Below, piece by piece: positions 1-8,718 of a stretch of 64,000 nucleotides of DNA. A program made the position numbers and the translations under genes. Below the pieces are notes generated by a model. That model saw only the letters and a program-made list of their open reading frames with translations, had not been told where the DNA came from and did no database searches. The DNA lies in the NCBI GenBank assembly GCA_024403415.1, contig JAKSRY010000001.1, positions 124,001 to 188,000 of the forward strand. The letters are read 5' to 3'. How positions within the stretch are numbered: position 1 is the first letter of the stretch; every line of letters starts with the position of its first letter. Source of the DNA: Lachnospiraceae bacterium. GTDB lineage: Bacteria; Bacillota; Clostridia; Lachnospirales; Lachnospiraceae.

Positions 1-621
1 TACATGCACATTTCTTATCTGTGGGAAGTGATCCTCAAGAGCTGCCGACATATTATACATAGTCATCATTACAATAGGGCAGCCTGATTTTGTTGCAATT
101 TTGAAGCTTCCTTCATGGAACTCAGTAATATCATGTTCATAAGTTTTATTTCTTGTTCCCTCAGGAAATATTACGGCACTGATTCCGTTATTAACCTGCT
201 CAATAGCCTTTAATATAGTTTTGGTTCCCTGCTTGATATCATGTCTGTCAAGAAACAGATTATGAAGTAATCTCATCCACCACGAAAGAATAGGTACTTT
301 TGAAAATTCCTTCTTTGCTATGAAAGCAGTAATTTCCGGAAACAGTTTATATGACACAAGAACATCGATAAAGCTTCTGTGGTTACCAATATACACAACC
401 GCCTTATCCTTCGGAATGTTCTCAAGACCTGAAACATGCACTTTAATTCCTGTGAGGAATACGGCAATCGAGAATGTTACCCTTACAACTCCCATTGTAA
501 ATTTATCTCTTGCCTTCATGCTGAATACTCCGATAAGAAGATCTATCAGCAAAACAGGTATACTGAGTATAAACAATATAAAAACAATAATTGCAGTATA
601 ACCAAATCTAATATAACCCAT
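1..621 (-). CDS. plsC: 1-acyl-glycerol-3-phosphate acyltransferase (PlsC family), 3' end cut by window
   Basis: This is the N-terminal 207 residues of a membrane-bound acyltransferase that would convert lysophosphatidate to phosphatidate in phospholipid synthesis. A hydrophobic helix occupies residues 8-33. The HX4D catalytic motif is His81 to Asp86 (NHRSFID) and the glycerol-phosphate binding motif FPEGTRN starts near residue 152. Both blocks and the spacing fit PlsC. The ATG at 621 is set by an AGGAG ribosome site about 8 bases upstream. The reading frame is open to base 1, so the C-terminus lies outside. A 21-codon hydrophobic ORF ends 23 bases upstream on the same strand and may be co-transcribed. 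Family assignment is firm; acyl-donor preference cannot be read. Confidence 0.92.
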   Translation of the reverse strand, partial: MGYIRFGYTAIIVFILFILSIPVLLIDLLIGVFSMKARDKFTMGVVRVTFSIAVFLTGIKVHVSGLENIPKDKAVVYIGNHRSFIDVLVSYKLFPEITAFIAKKEFSKVPILSWWMRLLHNLFLDRHDIKQGTKTILKAIEQVNNGISAVIFPEGTRNKTYEHDITEFHEGSFKIATKSGCPIVMMTMYNMSAALEDHFPQIRNVHV

Positions 622-644
622 TAATATTCTCCTTTTCCGGCTAA

Positions 645-710
645 TTAAAATAACATTAAAAGTAATAATAAAATAATAATTGCATAACCGCTAAGTCCAA
701 CCTGTATCAT
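645..710 (-). CDS. Putative 21-residue hydrophobic micropeptide
   Basis: A short ORF starts at ATG 710, behind a strong AAAGGAGA ribosome site, and stops at 645. The product is a polar start (MIQVGLSG) followed by an almost unbroken run of Ile, Leu and Met, enough for one membrane helix. It lies between the lipoprotein gene (stop 751) and plsC (start 621) on the same strand with no terminator between, so it could be expressed with plsC. I do not recognise a family. The ribosome site and hydrophobic composition argue for a real product, but at this length chance cannot be excluded. Confidence 0.5.
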   Translation of the reverse strand: MIQVGLSGYAIIILLLLLMLF

Positions 711-750
711 GCTATCTCCTTTCATTATCGGAAATCACCACCGGGTGTCA

Positions 751-1923
751 TCAGTATGAATATCCCTTCCCCAGGATTTTACTCAGCATAAAGACTATTT
801 TTGCGTCACTGACATCATCCAGGTATACAACTCCTTCAGGATTTCTTCCGAGCAGGTAATGAAGATAGTTTTCAAGTATCATATCATACTCGTGATTACT
901 GATTACATAATCCACAAAGCTCATAATCATACCATCATTAAGTATCTTTTCCAGATCTGTCTGCTTCTCAAATGCTGTCATATAAATTGAACTTCTGACT
1001 TCATTTGAAATCTTCTCAGCAGCCTGCATCAGCTTCTTCATCAGGAGCTCACATATATTTTTATCAACTTCCACACGTGAATTAAGATATGTGGTTTCAA
1101 TCAGAAACTCAACATCATCATATTCATCAAGATATGAACCGGTATTAAAATACTCTGATAAATATGTTCTGTATTCTTTTTTTGCAGTTACCCGGTAGAG
1201 TTTTGCTGCGTCAAGAGCTGTGAACTTTATTGAATCAGCAATATCATTCCTTACATTTTTCCAAAGAGTTTCGGCAGTTTTCAGACATTTTTCAGCATAG
1301 GACTTGTCATATTTTTTATAAATATATGCTAAGTCTGCTGCTACAAGAATAAAATTTTCAGCCTCCTCTGTTCCCTGAATTTCATCCTTTTCCATATGCT
1401 GAAGATAAGAATCCAGAATATTCCTTGTCTCATCAATAATATAAGGAACCCGATTTTCGTTGTCTGAGTTCTCTGCGCTTTCAGTCCCGCTCTCCATTAC
1501 CTCAGGAAAAATCTCATATGACATCAGCAGAACAGACAACTGAATTGCGTCTTCTCTTGTCGGCGCATCCCTGTTTATGTTATCGAGACATTTATTCTTA
1601 ACTGTTTCAAACAATTCAGAATAACTGATATCCTCTATTTTGAAACAGGTTGAATTCAGTGGCTCCTCAACGCCATCCTGATCTGTAACTTTGTCCGTAT
1701 CTTTATCTGTATTATCGGTATTAGTATTCAATCCCTCTTGAGGTTTTCCTGTTGCTTCTGTTATATCAGATGTATTGAAAGACTTATCAGCCTCTTTACT
1801 TATATCTTTATCCGTCTCTGCAGCGTTTATCTGTATATTTTCTGCCTTTTCTCCGCACCCTGACAGTACAAAGGTAAGTGCTGTAATAATTGTTATAAAA
1901 TAACTAATAATTCTTTTTTGCAT
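751..1923 (-). CDS. Orphan lipoprotein of unknown function
   Basis: This is a 390-residue secreted lipoprotein. The signal peptide ends in the lipobox LSGC with Cys23 as the lipidated residue. An acidic, Asp/Thr-rich linker (about residues 25-90, several DxDK-like steps) leads to a mostly helical domain of about 290 residues with many Glu, Lys and Leu, which I cannot place in a family. The start codon has no Shine-Dalgarno sequence: the -10 box ends eight bases before the ATG, so the mRNA looks leaderless. No other Met is available before the signal peptide core. It is followed on the same strand by the 21-codon ORF and plsC. Being an extracytoplasmic lipoprotein is well supported; the role is unknown. 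Confidence 0.8.
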   Translation of the reverse strand: MQKRIISYFITIITALTFVLSGCGEKAENIQINAAETDKDISKEADKSFNTSDITEATGKPQEGLNTNTDNTDKDTDKVTDQDGVEEPLNSTCFKIEDISYSELFETVKNKCLDNINRDAPTREDAIQLSVLLMSYEIFPEVMESGTESAENSDNENRVPYIIDETRNILDSYLQHMEKDEIQGTEEAENFILVAADLAYIYKKYDKSYAEKCLKTAETLWKNVRNDIADSIKFTALDAAKLYRVTAKKEYRTYLSEYFNTGSYLDEYDDVEFLIETTYLNSRVEVDKNICELLMKKLMQAAEKISNEVRSSIYMTAFEKQTDLEKILNDGMIMSFVDYVISNHEYDMILENYLHYLLGRNPEGVVYLDDVSDAKIVFMLSKILGKGYSY

Positions 1924-1931
1924 ACAGAGTT

Positions 1932-1960
1932 ATTATACCTTTTTATAAGCATAAGGTAAA
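1932..1960 (-). promoter_or_regulatory. Sigma-A promoter giving an apparently leaderless lipoprotein mRNA
   Basis: On the minus strand TTTACC (1955-1960) is followed by a 17-base spacer and TATAAT (1932-1937). The ATG at 1923 begins only eight bases after the -10 box, so transcription would start at about 1923-1925. No ribosome site fits in that space. Confidence 0.7.
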
Positions 1961-1983
1961 TATTTAGATAGAATATCAAGTGT

Positions 1984-2089
1984 ATAACATAGATGCAACA
2001 CGCTTTGCGAGTAGCATCTATGATTAGCGGTCGTCAAATTTCCTTGCATGCAAGCATGCAGTCAATTTTCCTCATCGCCATAACAAAAA
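1984..2089 (-). repeat. Dispersed palindromic repeat, copy 1
   Basis: This 106-base intergenic element recurs at 8566-8671 with four differences over about 104 bases, and in diverged form at 58554-58672. It contains two palindromes: a 16-bp stem with two T-T mismatches and an AAA loop (arms CATAGATGC/GCATCTATG, about 1988-2022), and a CTTGCATGCAAG core (about 2043-2054). Read on the minus strand it begins exactly at the T-tract of the terminator of the 2125-3282 gene. It has no coding capacity on either strand. Confidence 0.88.
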
Positions 2090-2121
2090 AGAGGTTCACC
2101 ACAGGGATGAACCTCAAAAAA
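2085..2121 (-). terminator. Intrinsic terminator after the EF-hand-like gene
   Basis: The minus strand folds into an 8-bp stem GAGGTTCA/TGAACCTC (2091-2115) with a nine-base loop, followed by six T. It lies just downstream of the stop at 2125 and runs directly into repeat copy 1. Confidence 0.85.
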
Positions 2122-2124
2122 TAC

Positions 2125-3282
2125 TTATGCGTATGCTGCAAGTGCTCTTTGCATACTGTTTTCATGTCTGGCCATATCAATTTGCTGTATAGTACCGGCA
2201 TTTCCATTCTCAAAAAGGAATACTCCGGTTCTTCTTACCATTCCGTTTAGAGAATTATCTGCAATATCAGTCAGTGAAAAATCTGTCGACTGACTTCCAA
2301 GATATATTGCCCCGATTCCCTTATCCTTCAAAGAATATAATTCAAATGAACCATCTTCATTAGGACACCATATCTTAAGCTTGTCAAAAACTTCATCGTC
2401 TTCGTCAATAAACCCGTCCTTATCCTGATCATACTTCATAAGATCGGCAAATCCATTCTGACTTTGGGTTCCAAATAACTCGCTTCCGTCATTGATAATA
2501 CCATCTTCATTAAGATCAAGCGCAAGGAAGCCCGATCCTCTGACAAGATTATTAATCTCTTCTTCAACTCCATCCGCATCAAGGTCAAACTTAAACGTCT
2601 GATTACCTAATGAGACAGCGTCTGTATCGAAGTTTATTACCAGCGGATCTGTCAGTGAAACTTCAAGAGAACTTATTTCCTCCGAATAGTACTCAGCAAA
2701 AGATCTGGACATTTCAAGACTGATTCCAAAATCAATCTCTCTTCCATCAGAACATACAACCTTTCCCATTGCGTTAAAATCGGTAGTTTCTTCCTCCTCG
2801 AAATAATACTGATTTCCATAAGATAACCGAATAAATCTTCCGCCAATGGCATTGGTCAGTTCCATTCCGCTAAGAGAATTCGAATTTGCATTCTCTGTTC
2901 CTACATGATAGCTTTTAGGAAGAGCCCTGTCCGGAAACAGGAGCCTTAAAAGCAGATTAATACATTCCTCACGTATCTTTGAAAGCTGATCACGTAAATA
3001 GATTCTGTCACTTTCTATTTCTGCAACTTTCACATCTCCAATCCTGTTATTAAGCCCTGCAAACATATCTGAGATGTTTGTGTTAGCAGTACCCTTTCCG
3101 CTTTTTTCTGATTCCTCGGATTCTACCTCATCTTCATCATTTTCATTCATAAGAAGATTTTCAAAATTCTGCAGATTATCATTTGTACTAAAGATATCTG
3201 CTCTGTAGCTTCTGCTACGGGCTTCAATTGCGGAATACTTTCTGGATGATTCCATCTGTATAGTTCCGGAATTAACATGCAT
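2125..3282 (-). CDS. Protein with EF-hand-like calcium-binding repeats, function unknown
   Basis: This 385-residue protein has no signal peptide and starts with a short Ser/Arg-rich segment. The C-terminal half holds three Asp-rich loops in the DxDxDG style (roughly residues 225-300): FDLDADGV, LDLNEDGIIND and DQDKDGFIDEDDE, the last two separated by GSELFG. This arrangement is typical of calcium-binding proteins found in Lachnospiraceae and some surface proteins. A central beta-rich region (LSGMELTNAIGGRFIRLSYG onward) is unassigned. GGAGG lies 12 bases before ATG 3282, rather far. The gene stands alone between terminators. Calcium binding is inferred from the loops; the biological role is not recognised. 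Confidence 0.75.
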   Translation of the reverse strand: MHVNSGTIQMESSRKYSAIEARSRSYRADIFSTNDNLQNFENLLMNENDEDEVESEESEKSGKGTANTNISDMFAGLNNRIGDVKVAEIESDRIYLRDQLSKIREECINLLLRLLFPDRALPKSYHVGTENANSNSLSGMELTNAIGGRFIRLSYGNQYYFEEEETTDFNAMGKVVCSDGREIDFGISLEMSRSFAEYYSEEISSLEVSLTDPLVINFDTDAVSLGNQTFKFDLDADGVEEEINNLVRGSGFLALDLNEDGIINDGSELFGTQSQNGFADLMKYDQDKDGFIDEDDEVFDKLKIWCPNEDGSFELYSLKDKGIGAIYLGSQSTDFSLTDIADNSLNGMVRRTGVFLFENGNAGTIQQIDMARHENSMQRALAAYA

Positions 3283-3340
3283 ATATTCAATTTTCCTCCG
3301 TTTTCTGCCTATTACACCGTCAATTCCGTTTTCGGGATAA

Positions 3341-3388
3341 ATAAAAAAGATGGTACATTATAAGTCTCCTTACTTAAAATGCACCATC
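3341..3388 (-). terminator. Long hairpin terminator downstream of uvrA
   Basis: On the minus strand arms starting GATGGTGCATT pair with AATGTACCATC to give a 17-bp stem (one T-T mismatch, one G-T pair) capped by an AAGGAG hexaloop and followed by TTTTTT (3343-3348). It is 135 bases beyond the uvrA stop and upstream of the 2125-3282 gene, whose leader would begin after it. The 3389-3522 stretch before it also looks structured (GGCGTT/AATGCC stem) and holds no ORF. Confidence 0.75.
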
Positions 3389-3522
3389 CCTGGCTACTAA
3401 TCTGGCATTAGGCCTAAAACGCCTTCAAATTGTATATCGGTAATTATTCAGTTTTCTTTAGTCTTATTGGTATCGTGTATATTTTTGATTCAGATCCCGT
3501 AACCAAAGAAAGCTGATATTAT

Positions 3523-6372
3523 TTATTTTTTACCCTTTTCCAGCATCTTCTTTATATATTTTCCGGTATAGGAACGCTTGTCCTTCGAAACCTTCTCCGG
3601 AGTACCACAGGCAATCATTTCCCCTCCGCGGTCTCCACCATCCGGACCCATATCTATAATATAATCTGCTGTTTTAATAACATCCAGATTATGTTCTATC
3701 ACAAGAGCCGTATTGCCTTCTGCAACCAGCTTCTGGATTATTTCAATAAGTTTGTGAACATCGGCAAAATGAAGACCTGTTGTCGGTTCATCAAGAATAT
3801 AGATTGTCTTTCCCGTGCTCTTCTTACTAAGTTCGGTTGCAAGCTTAATTCTCTGAGCTTCACCGCCTGACAGTGTTGTTGATGGCTGTCCAAGTCTTAT
3901 ATATCCAAGTCCTACATCATTCAGAGTTTCTATCTTACGTCTGATTGACGGAATATTTTCAAAGAAATGAACTGCTTCCTCTACTGTCATATCAAGCACA
4001 TCAAATATGCTCTTTCCCTTATATTTAACATCAAGGTTTTCACGGTTATATCTTTTTCCTTTACATACCTCACAAGGTACATAAACATCCGGCAGGAAGT
4101 GCATTTCAATCTTCAATATTCCGTCACCGGAGCAGGCTTCACAACGGCCTCCCTTAACGTTAAAACTGAATCTTCCCTTCTGATAGCCCTTTGCCTTCGC
4201 ATCCGGAGTATTGGCGAAGAGATCTCTTATCATATCAAACACACCTGTATAGGTTGCAGGATTTGACCTGGGTGTACGTCCTATCGGAGACTGGTCTATA
4301 TCTATAACCTTGTCCAACTGTTCAAGGCCTTCTATGTTCTTATGTGCGCCCGGGATAACTCTTGCTCTGTTGAGTTCCTTAGCAAGCTTTTTATATACTA
4401 TTTCATTAACGAGTGAGCTCTTTCCCGAACCTGATACTCCTGTAACACAGGTAAACACTCCAAGTGGAATATCTACATTGATATTCTTAAGATTGTTCTC
4501 CTTTGCACCCTTAACCTTAATGAAGCCCCTTGGTTCTCTTCTTGTCTTTGGAATGGGGATACTCAGTTCACCACTCAGATACTTACCGGTAACTGAGTTG
4601 GGATTTTTCATAATCTCTTCCGCATTACCTGTTGCTACAACTTCTCCACCATGTTCACCGGCTGCAGGACCTATATCAATAATATAATCTGCAGCAAGCA
4701 TCGTATCTTCATCGTGCTCGACAACAAGCAGAGTATTTCCCAAATCTCTCAGTTTTTTCAGTGTTTCAAGAAGCTTGTCGTTATCCTTTTGATGTAATCC
4801 GATACTTGGCTCATCCAATATATATACGACACCGACAAGTCCGGATCCTATCTGTGTTGCAAGTCGAATTCTCTGCGCTTCTCCACCGGACAATGAAGCG
4901 GTAGCTCTGCCAAGTGAAAGATAATCCAGTCCAACATCAATAAGGAATCCGACCCTTGACTTTATTTCTTTAAGAATCTGGAAACCAATGAGCGCCTGCT
5001 GTTCCGTAAGTTTCATGTCATCCAGATACTCTCTCAACTTAAGAATTGACATCTGTGTCACTTCGTGTATATTTTTATCTCCGACAGTTACTGCAACAAA
5101 TTCTTTCTTAAGTCTTGTTCCTTTACATTCCGAACATGGAGTAAATCTCATGAACTCTTCGTATTCAGCCTTCATGGACTCTGAAAAAGTTTCCTTATAA
5201 CGTCTTTCAGTGTTGCTCAGTATTCCTTCAAAGGTAATTGGATACACTCCCTTACCTCTCTGGCTCTGATAATATACATTAACTTCTCCGAATCCACCAT
5301 AAATCAGTTTGTTCTGAACGTCCTGAGGAAGTTCACCAAAAGGCGTATCCAAACTGAACTTATACTCTTTTGATAATGCTTCCAAAACACTGTGAGCAAA
5401 GCTTCCTTCTTTTTTCGAAGACTGCCATCCCATTACGGTAACTGCACCTTCGTTCAGACTCAATGACTTATCCGGAATAATCAAATCAGGATCAAATTCC
5501 ATCTTATATCCCAATCCAAAACATTCCGGGCAGGCACCAAACGGATTATTGAACGAAAAACATCTTGGTTCTATCTCCGGAATTCCTATCTCGCAGTCAG
5601 GACAACTAAAGCTCATACTAAAGTTAAGCTGTTCCTTATCTGGAATATCTACAGTCATTATTCCGTCTGTCAGATCCATAACTGATTCTATAGAATCAGT
5701 AAGTCTGCTTTCAATTCCCGGCTTAATCACAAGTCTGTCGATAACTATTTCAATGGAATGCTTGATATTTTTGTCAAGCTCAATCTCTTCCGACAGTTCG
5801 TACATATTTCCATCAATAAGCGCTCTGACGTAACCACTCTTCTTTGCTCTGTCAAGAACCTTCTCATGACGGCCTTTCTTTCCTCTGACAACAGGGGCAA
5901 GGAGTTGTATTCTTGTGCCCTCTTCAAGAGCCATAATTTGGTCCACTATCTGGTCTACCGTCTGCTTTGATATCTCTCGTCCGCAGTTAGGGCAGTGCGG
6001 AATACCGATTCTGGCATACAGCAGTCGCAAATGGTCATATATTTCCGTAACAGTTCCGACTGTAGATCTTGGATTCTTATTGGTACCTTTCTGATCGATA
6101 GAAATAGCAGGAGACAAGCCTTCTATCTTTTCGACATTCGGCTTCTCCATCTGTCCGAGGAACTGCCTTGCATAAGAAGATAAAGATTCCATGTATCTTC
6201 TTTGTCCTTCAGCATAAATCGTATCAAAAGCAAGGGATGACTTACCTGAGCCCGAAAGACCTGTAACTACCACCATTTCATTTCTTGGAATATCTACATC
6301 TATATTTTTAAGATTGTGTTCTGTCGCTCCCCGAACCTTAATATACTCACGGGGTTTCATATGCTGAATCAT
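3523..6372 (-). CDS. uvrA: Excinuclease ABC subunit A
   Basis: UvrA is the damage-recognition ATPase of nucleotide excision repair; it loads UvrB at lesions. The 949 residues match the family length. The first Walker A is GLSGSGKS (38-45). A zinc module has CPDC and CPEC pairs 19 residues apart in the first half, and a second zinc finger has CEAC and CEVC pairs in the C-terminal half. Two ABC signatures LSGGEAQR are each followed by a Walker B (YILDEPS, YILDEPT). The ATG at 6372 has TGGAG close upstream. It follows uvrB by 27 bases, so the two form one operon under the LexA-type box at uvrB. All key motifs are intact. Confidence 0.98.
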   Translation of the reverse strand: MIQHMKPREYIKVRGATEHNLKNIDVDIPRNEMVVVTGLSGSGKSSLAFDTIYAEGQRRYMESLSSYARQFLGQMEKPNVEKIEGLSPAISIDQKGTNKNPRSTVGTVTEIYDHLRLLYARIGIPHCPNCGREISKQTVDQIVDQIMALEEGTRIQLLAPVVRGKKGRHEKVLDRAKKSGYVRALIDGNMYELSEEIELDKNIKHSIEIVIDRLVIKPGIESRLTDSIESVMDLTDGIMTVDIPDKEQLNFSMSFSCPDCEIGIPEIEPRCFSFNNPFGACPECFGLGYKMEFDPDLIIPDKSLSLNEGAVTVMGWQSSKKEGSFAHSVLEALSKEYKFSLDTPFGELPQDVQNKLIYGGFGEVNVYYQSQRGKGVYPITFEGILSNTERRYKETFSESMKAEYEEFMRFTPCSECKGTRLKKEFVAVTVGDKNIHEVTQMSILKLREYLDDMKLTEQQALIGFQILKEIKSRVGFLIDVGLDYLSLGRATASLSGGEAQRIRLATQIGSGLVGVVYILDEPSIGLHQKDNDKLLETLKKLRDLGNTLLVVEHDEDTMLAADYIIDIGPAAGEHGGEVVATGNAEEIMKNPNSVTGKYLSGELSIPIPKTRREPRGFIKVKGAKENNLKNINVDIPLGVFTCVTGVSGSGKSSLVNEIVYKKLAKELNRARVIPGAHKNIEGLEQLDKVIDIDQSPIGRTPRSNPATYTGVFDMIRDLFANTPDAKAKGYQKGRFSFNVKGGRCEACSGDGILKIEMHFLPDVYVPCEVCKGKRYNRENLDVKYKGKSIFDVLDMTVEEAVHFFENIPSIRRKIETLNDVGLGYIRLGQPSTTLSGGEAQRIKLATELSKKSTGKTIYILDEPTTGLHFADVHKLIEIIQKLVAEGNTALVIEHNLDVIKTADYIIDMGPDGGDRGGEMIACGTPEKVSKDKRSYTGKYIKKMLEKGKK

Positions 6373-6399
6373 ATTTTCTCCATTCTGACAAATATATAT

Positions 6400-8379
6400 T
6401 TATGCTTCTTCAAGGAATTTACGAAGATCTACAAGTTTATCTCTAAGTTCAGCTGCTGCTTCGAAATTAAGTTCAGCTGCTTTAATCCTCATTTCCTTCT
6501 CTACCTTGGCGATAAGTTTCTTGAGTTCTGTCTTATTCATAGACTCAGGATCTTTTGCAAAACGCTTTTCTTCCTTTGCAATTTCCTTTGAAATGCTGAT
6601 AAGATCACGAACCGACTTCTCAATACTTCTGGGTGTAATACCATGTTCTTCATTATACTGCTGCTGAATAACACGTCTTCTTTCGGTTTCACCAATAGCC
6701 CGTTTCATCGAATCTGTCATGTTGTCCGCATACATAATTACATGGCCATCAACATTTCTCGCCGCACGACCTATGGTCTGTATCAGTGAAGTTTCTGATC
6801 TGAGGAATCCCTCCTTATCGGCATCAAGAATCGCAACAAGCGCAATCTCAGGAATATCAAGGCCCTCTCTCAGAAGATTTATTCCGACCAGGACATCGAA
6901 CTCATCCAAACGCATATCTCTGATTATCTGGCTTCTCTCAAGAGTATCTATATCAGAATGCAGATACCTTACTCTGATTCCGACATCCTTAAGATAATCT
7001 GTAAGATCTTCCGCCATATGTTTGGTAAGTGTTGTAACAAGAACCTTATTATGTCTTTTAATTTCGGCACGTATTTCTTTAATCAGATCATCAATCTGAC
7101 CTTCTACGGGACGTACTGATATTTCCGGATCAAGAAGTCCTGTCGGTCTGATAATCTGCTCAGTTCTCAGAAGTTCATGTTCTTCCTCGTAATTCGATGG
7201 TGTAGCCGAAACGAACAGAAGCTGGTCAATTCTTTCCTCAAATTCATTAAAAGTAAGTGGCCTGTTATCTATCGCAGACGGCAGTCTGAAACCATAATTA
7301 ACAAGAGTATTTTTTCGACTTCTGTCACCTACAGCCATCGCTCCAATCTGAGGGATTGTTATATGAGACTCATCGATGATAATCAAAAAGTCATTCTTAA
7401 AGAAATCGAGCAGAGTGTATGGTGGTTCTCCTTCAACTCTTCCGCTAAAATGTCTTGAGTAATTCTCGATACCTGAACAGAATCCTGTTTCATCAAGCAT
7501 CTCTATATCAAAATTAGTTCTTTCAGATATTCTCTGGGCTTCAATAAGCTTATCTTCACCCTTAAAGTATTTAATCTGTTCCTCCAGTTCCGCTTTAATA
7601 GCCTCGACTGCTCTGTTAACAGTCTCTTTGGCAACAACATAGTGTGATGCAGGGAATATCATTGCATGATTAAGCATCGCATGTGCGGAGCCGGTAAGTG
7701 CATCAACTTCAGTTATTCTGTCAATTTCGTCTCCAAAGAATTCTATTCTGATAAGATAATCTCCACCTACTGCGGGATTTATTTCAAGAACATCTCCCCT
7801 GACTCTGAAGCAGCTTCTGTCAAGGTCCAAATCATTTCGCTCATAACGCATATCTATGAGCTTTCGAATAACATCATCTCTGTCTATGTTCTGTCCCGGT
7901 CTTAATGACAACATCATTCCCTGATATTCTTCAGGAGATCCAAGTCCATATATGCATGATACAGATGCAACAACAATTACATCTTTTCTCTCACTCAATG
8001 ACGCCGTTGCCGAAAGTCTCAACTTATCAATCTCATCATTCACCGAAGAATCCTTGGCTATATAAGTATCAGATGAGGGCACATAAGCTTCAGGCTGATA
8101 ATAATCATAATAGGATACAAAATACTCAACTGCATTCTCAGGGAAGAATTCCTTCATCTCACCATAAAGCTGTCCTGCAAGCGTCTTATTATGTGAAATA
8201 ATAAGCGTTGGTTTATTAAGTTGTGCGATTACATTAGCCATTGTGAAGGTCTTACCGGAACCGGTAACACCAAGGAGTGTCTGGAACTGGTTTCCTTCCT
8301 TAAATCCCTTGACCAGCTGTTCAATTGCCTGTGGCTGGTCTCCGGTCGGCTGGTATTCCGAATGTAACTTAAATTCCAT
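6400..8379 (-). CDS. uvrB: Excinuclease ABC subunit B
   Basis: UvrB is the helicase-like core of UvrABC that verifies lesions and recruits UvrC. The 659 residues show Walker A GVTGSGKT (37-44), the beta-hairpin with [13 protein letters not shown], the helicase box DESH, motif [13 protein letters not shown], the arginine motif QTIGRAARN, and a C-terminal UVR domain (about 615-655, [10 protein letters not shown]). It is first in the uvrB-uvrA operon. The start is preceded by a weak AAAGAAAGA site. The leader contains an 8-bp hairpin at 8415-8434. A sigma-A promoter and an SOS box lie just upstream, so damage induction via LexA is expected. Confidence 0.98.
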   Translation of the reverse strand: MEFKLHSEYQPTGDQPQAIEQLVKGFKEGNQFQTLLGVTGSGKTFTMANVIAQLNKPTLIISHNKTLAGQLYGEMKEFFPENAVEYFVSYYDYYQPEAYVPSSDTYIAKDSSVNDEIDKLRLSATASLSERKDVIVVASVSCIYGLGSPEEYQGMMLSLRPGQNIDRDDVIRKLIDMRYERNDLDLDRSCFRVRGDVLEINPAVGGDYLIRIEFFGDEIDRITEVDALTGSAHAMLNHAMIFPASHYVVAKETVNRAVEAIKAELEEQIKYFKGEDKLIEAQRISERTNFDIEMLDETGFCSGIENYSRHFSGRVEGEPPYTLLDFFKNDFLIIIDESHITIPQIGAMAVGDRSRKNTLVNYGFRLPSAIDNRPLTFNEFEERIDQLLFVSATPSNYEEEHELLRTEQIIRPTGLLDPEISVRPVEGQIDDLIKEIRAEIKRHNKVLVTTLTKHMAEDLTDYLKDVGIRVRYLHSDIDTLERSQIIRDMRLDEFDVLVGINLLREGLDIPEIALVAILDADKEGFLRSETSLIQTIGRAARNVDGHVIMYADNMTDSMKRAIGETERRRVIQQQYNEEHGITPRSIEKSVRDLISISKEIAKEEKRFAKDPESMNKTELKKLIAKVEKEMRIKAAELNFEAAAELRDKLVDLRKFLEEA

Positions 8380-8438
8380 TTTTATGTCTTTCTTTAATAA
8401 CTTAGCACTACTACAAGTGGTTACAAAACCACTTTCAC

Positions 8439-8467
8439 ATCATACTATAAATAAAATTTTCTGTCCA
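8439..8467 (-). promoter_or_regulatory. Promoter of uvrBA
   Basis: On the minus strand TGGACA (8462-8467), a 17-base spacer and TATGAT (8439-8444) form a good sigma-A promoter about 60 bases before uvrB. A perfect 8-bp hairpin with a four-base loop (8415-8434) sits in the leader. Confidence 0.75.
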
Positions 8468-8474
8468 CATTTTC

Positions 8475-8488
8475 AGAACAAATGTTCG
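8475..8488 (-). promoter_or_regulatory. LexA/DinR SOS box upstream of uvrB
   Basis: CGAACATTTGTTCT on the minus strand matches the Gram-positive LexA (DinR) consensus CGAAC-N4-GTTCG at all but the last base. It lies 7 bases upstream of the -35 box of the uvrBA promoter, a usual place for control of the uvr operon. Confidence 0.85.
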
Positions 8489-8509
8489 TCAATTTTCCTC
8501 ATCGCCATA
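8488..8509 (-). repeat. Truncated fragment of the dispersed repeat
   Basis: These 22 bases are identical to 2061-2082 in repeat copy 1 (one arm running to the GCCATA end) and then diverge. The fragment touches the LexA box and lies 56 bases from full copy 2. Confidence 0.7.
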
Positions 8510-8565
8510 TTCCAATCAGGCTGACACCTATTTGATATTCACTTTTTTATCGTTCGCCCAAATGA

Positions 8566-8671
8566 ATAACATAGATGCAACACGCTTTGCGAGTAGCATC
8601 TATGATTAGCGGTCGTCAAATCTCCTTGCATGCAAGCATACAGTCGATTTTCCTCGTCGCCATAACAAAAA
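8566..8671 (-). repeat. Dispersed palindromic repeat, copy 2
   Basis: This is nearly identical to copy 1 (1984-2089), with four base differences before the A-rich end. The 16-bp stem with AAA loop and the CTTGCATGCAAG core are both kept. As in copy 1, on the minus strand it begins at the T-tract of an intrinsic terminator, here the one after the GH43 gene. It lies between that terminator and the uvrBA promoter. Confidence 0.88.
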
Positions 8672-8695
8672 TAGGACTACCATACTGGTAGCCCT
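8667..8695 (-). terminator. Intrinsic terminator after the GH43 gene
   Basis: On the minus strand AGGGCTACCA pairs with TGGTAGTCCT (10 bp, one G-T wobble) around a three-base loop, followed by TTTTTG, which merges with the start of repeat copy 2. Confidence 0.82.
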
Positions 8696-8718
8696 ATGCA
8701 TATAAAAATTATAATATA

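Noticed and set aside
320..624. Plus-strand ORFs of 93 and 62 codons
   Set aside because: They lie wholly antisense to plsC, whose motifs are intact, and have no ribosome site.
1993..2250. 85-codon plus-strand ORF over repeat copy 1
   Set aside because: It runs through the repeat and a terminator and into the antisense of a real gene; no ribosome site.
3389..3480. Known riboswitch (c-di-GMP, THF, preQ1, fluoride) upstream of the EF-hand-like gene
   Set aside because: None of the conserved core sequences of these classes could be found; only generic stems are seen.
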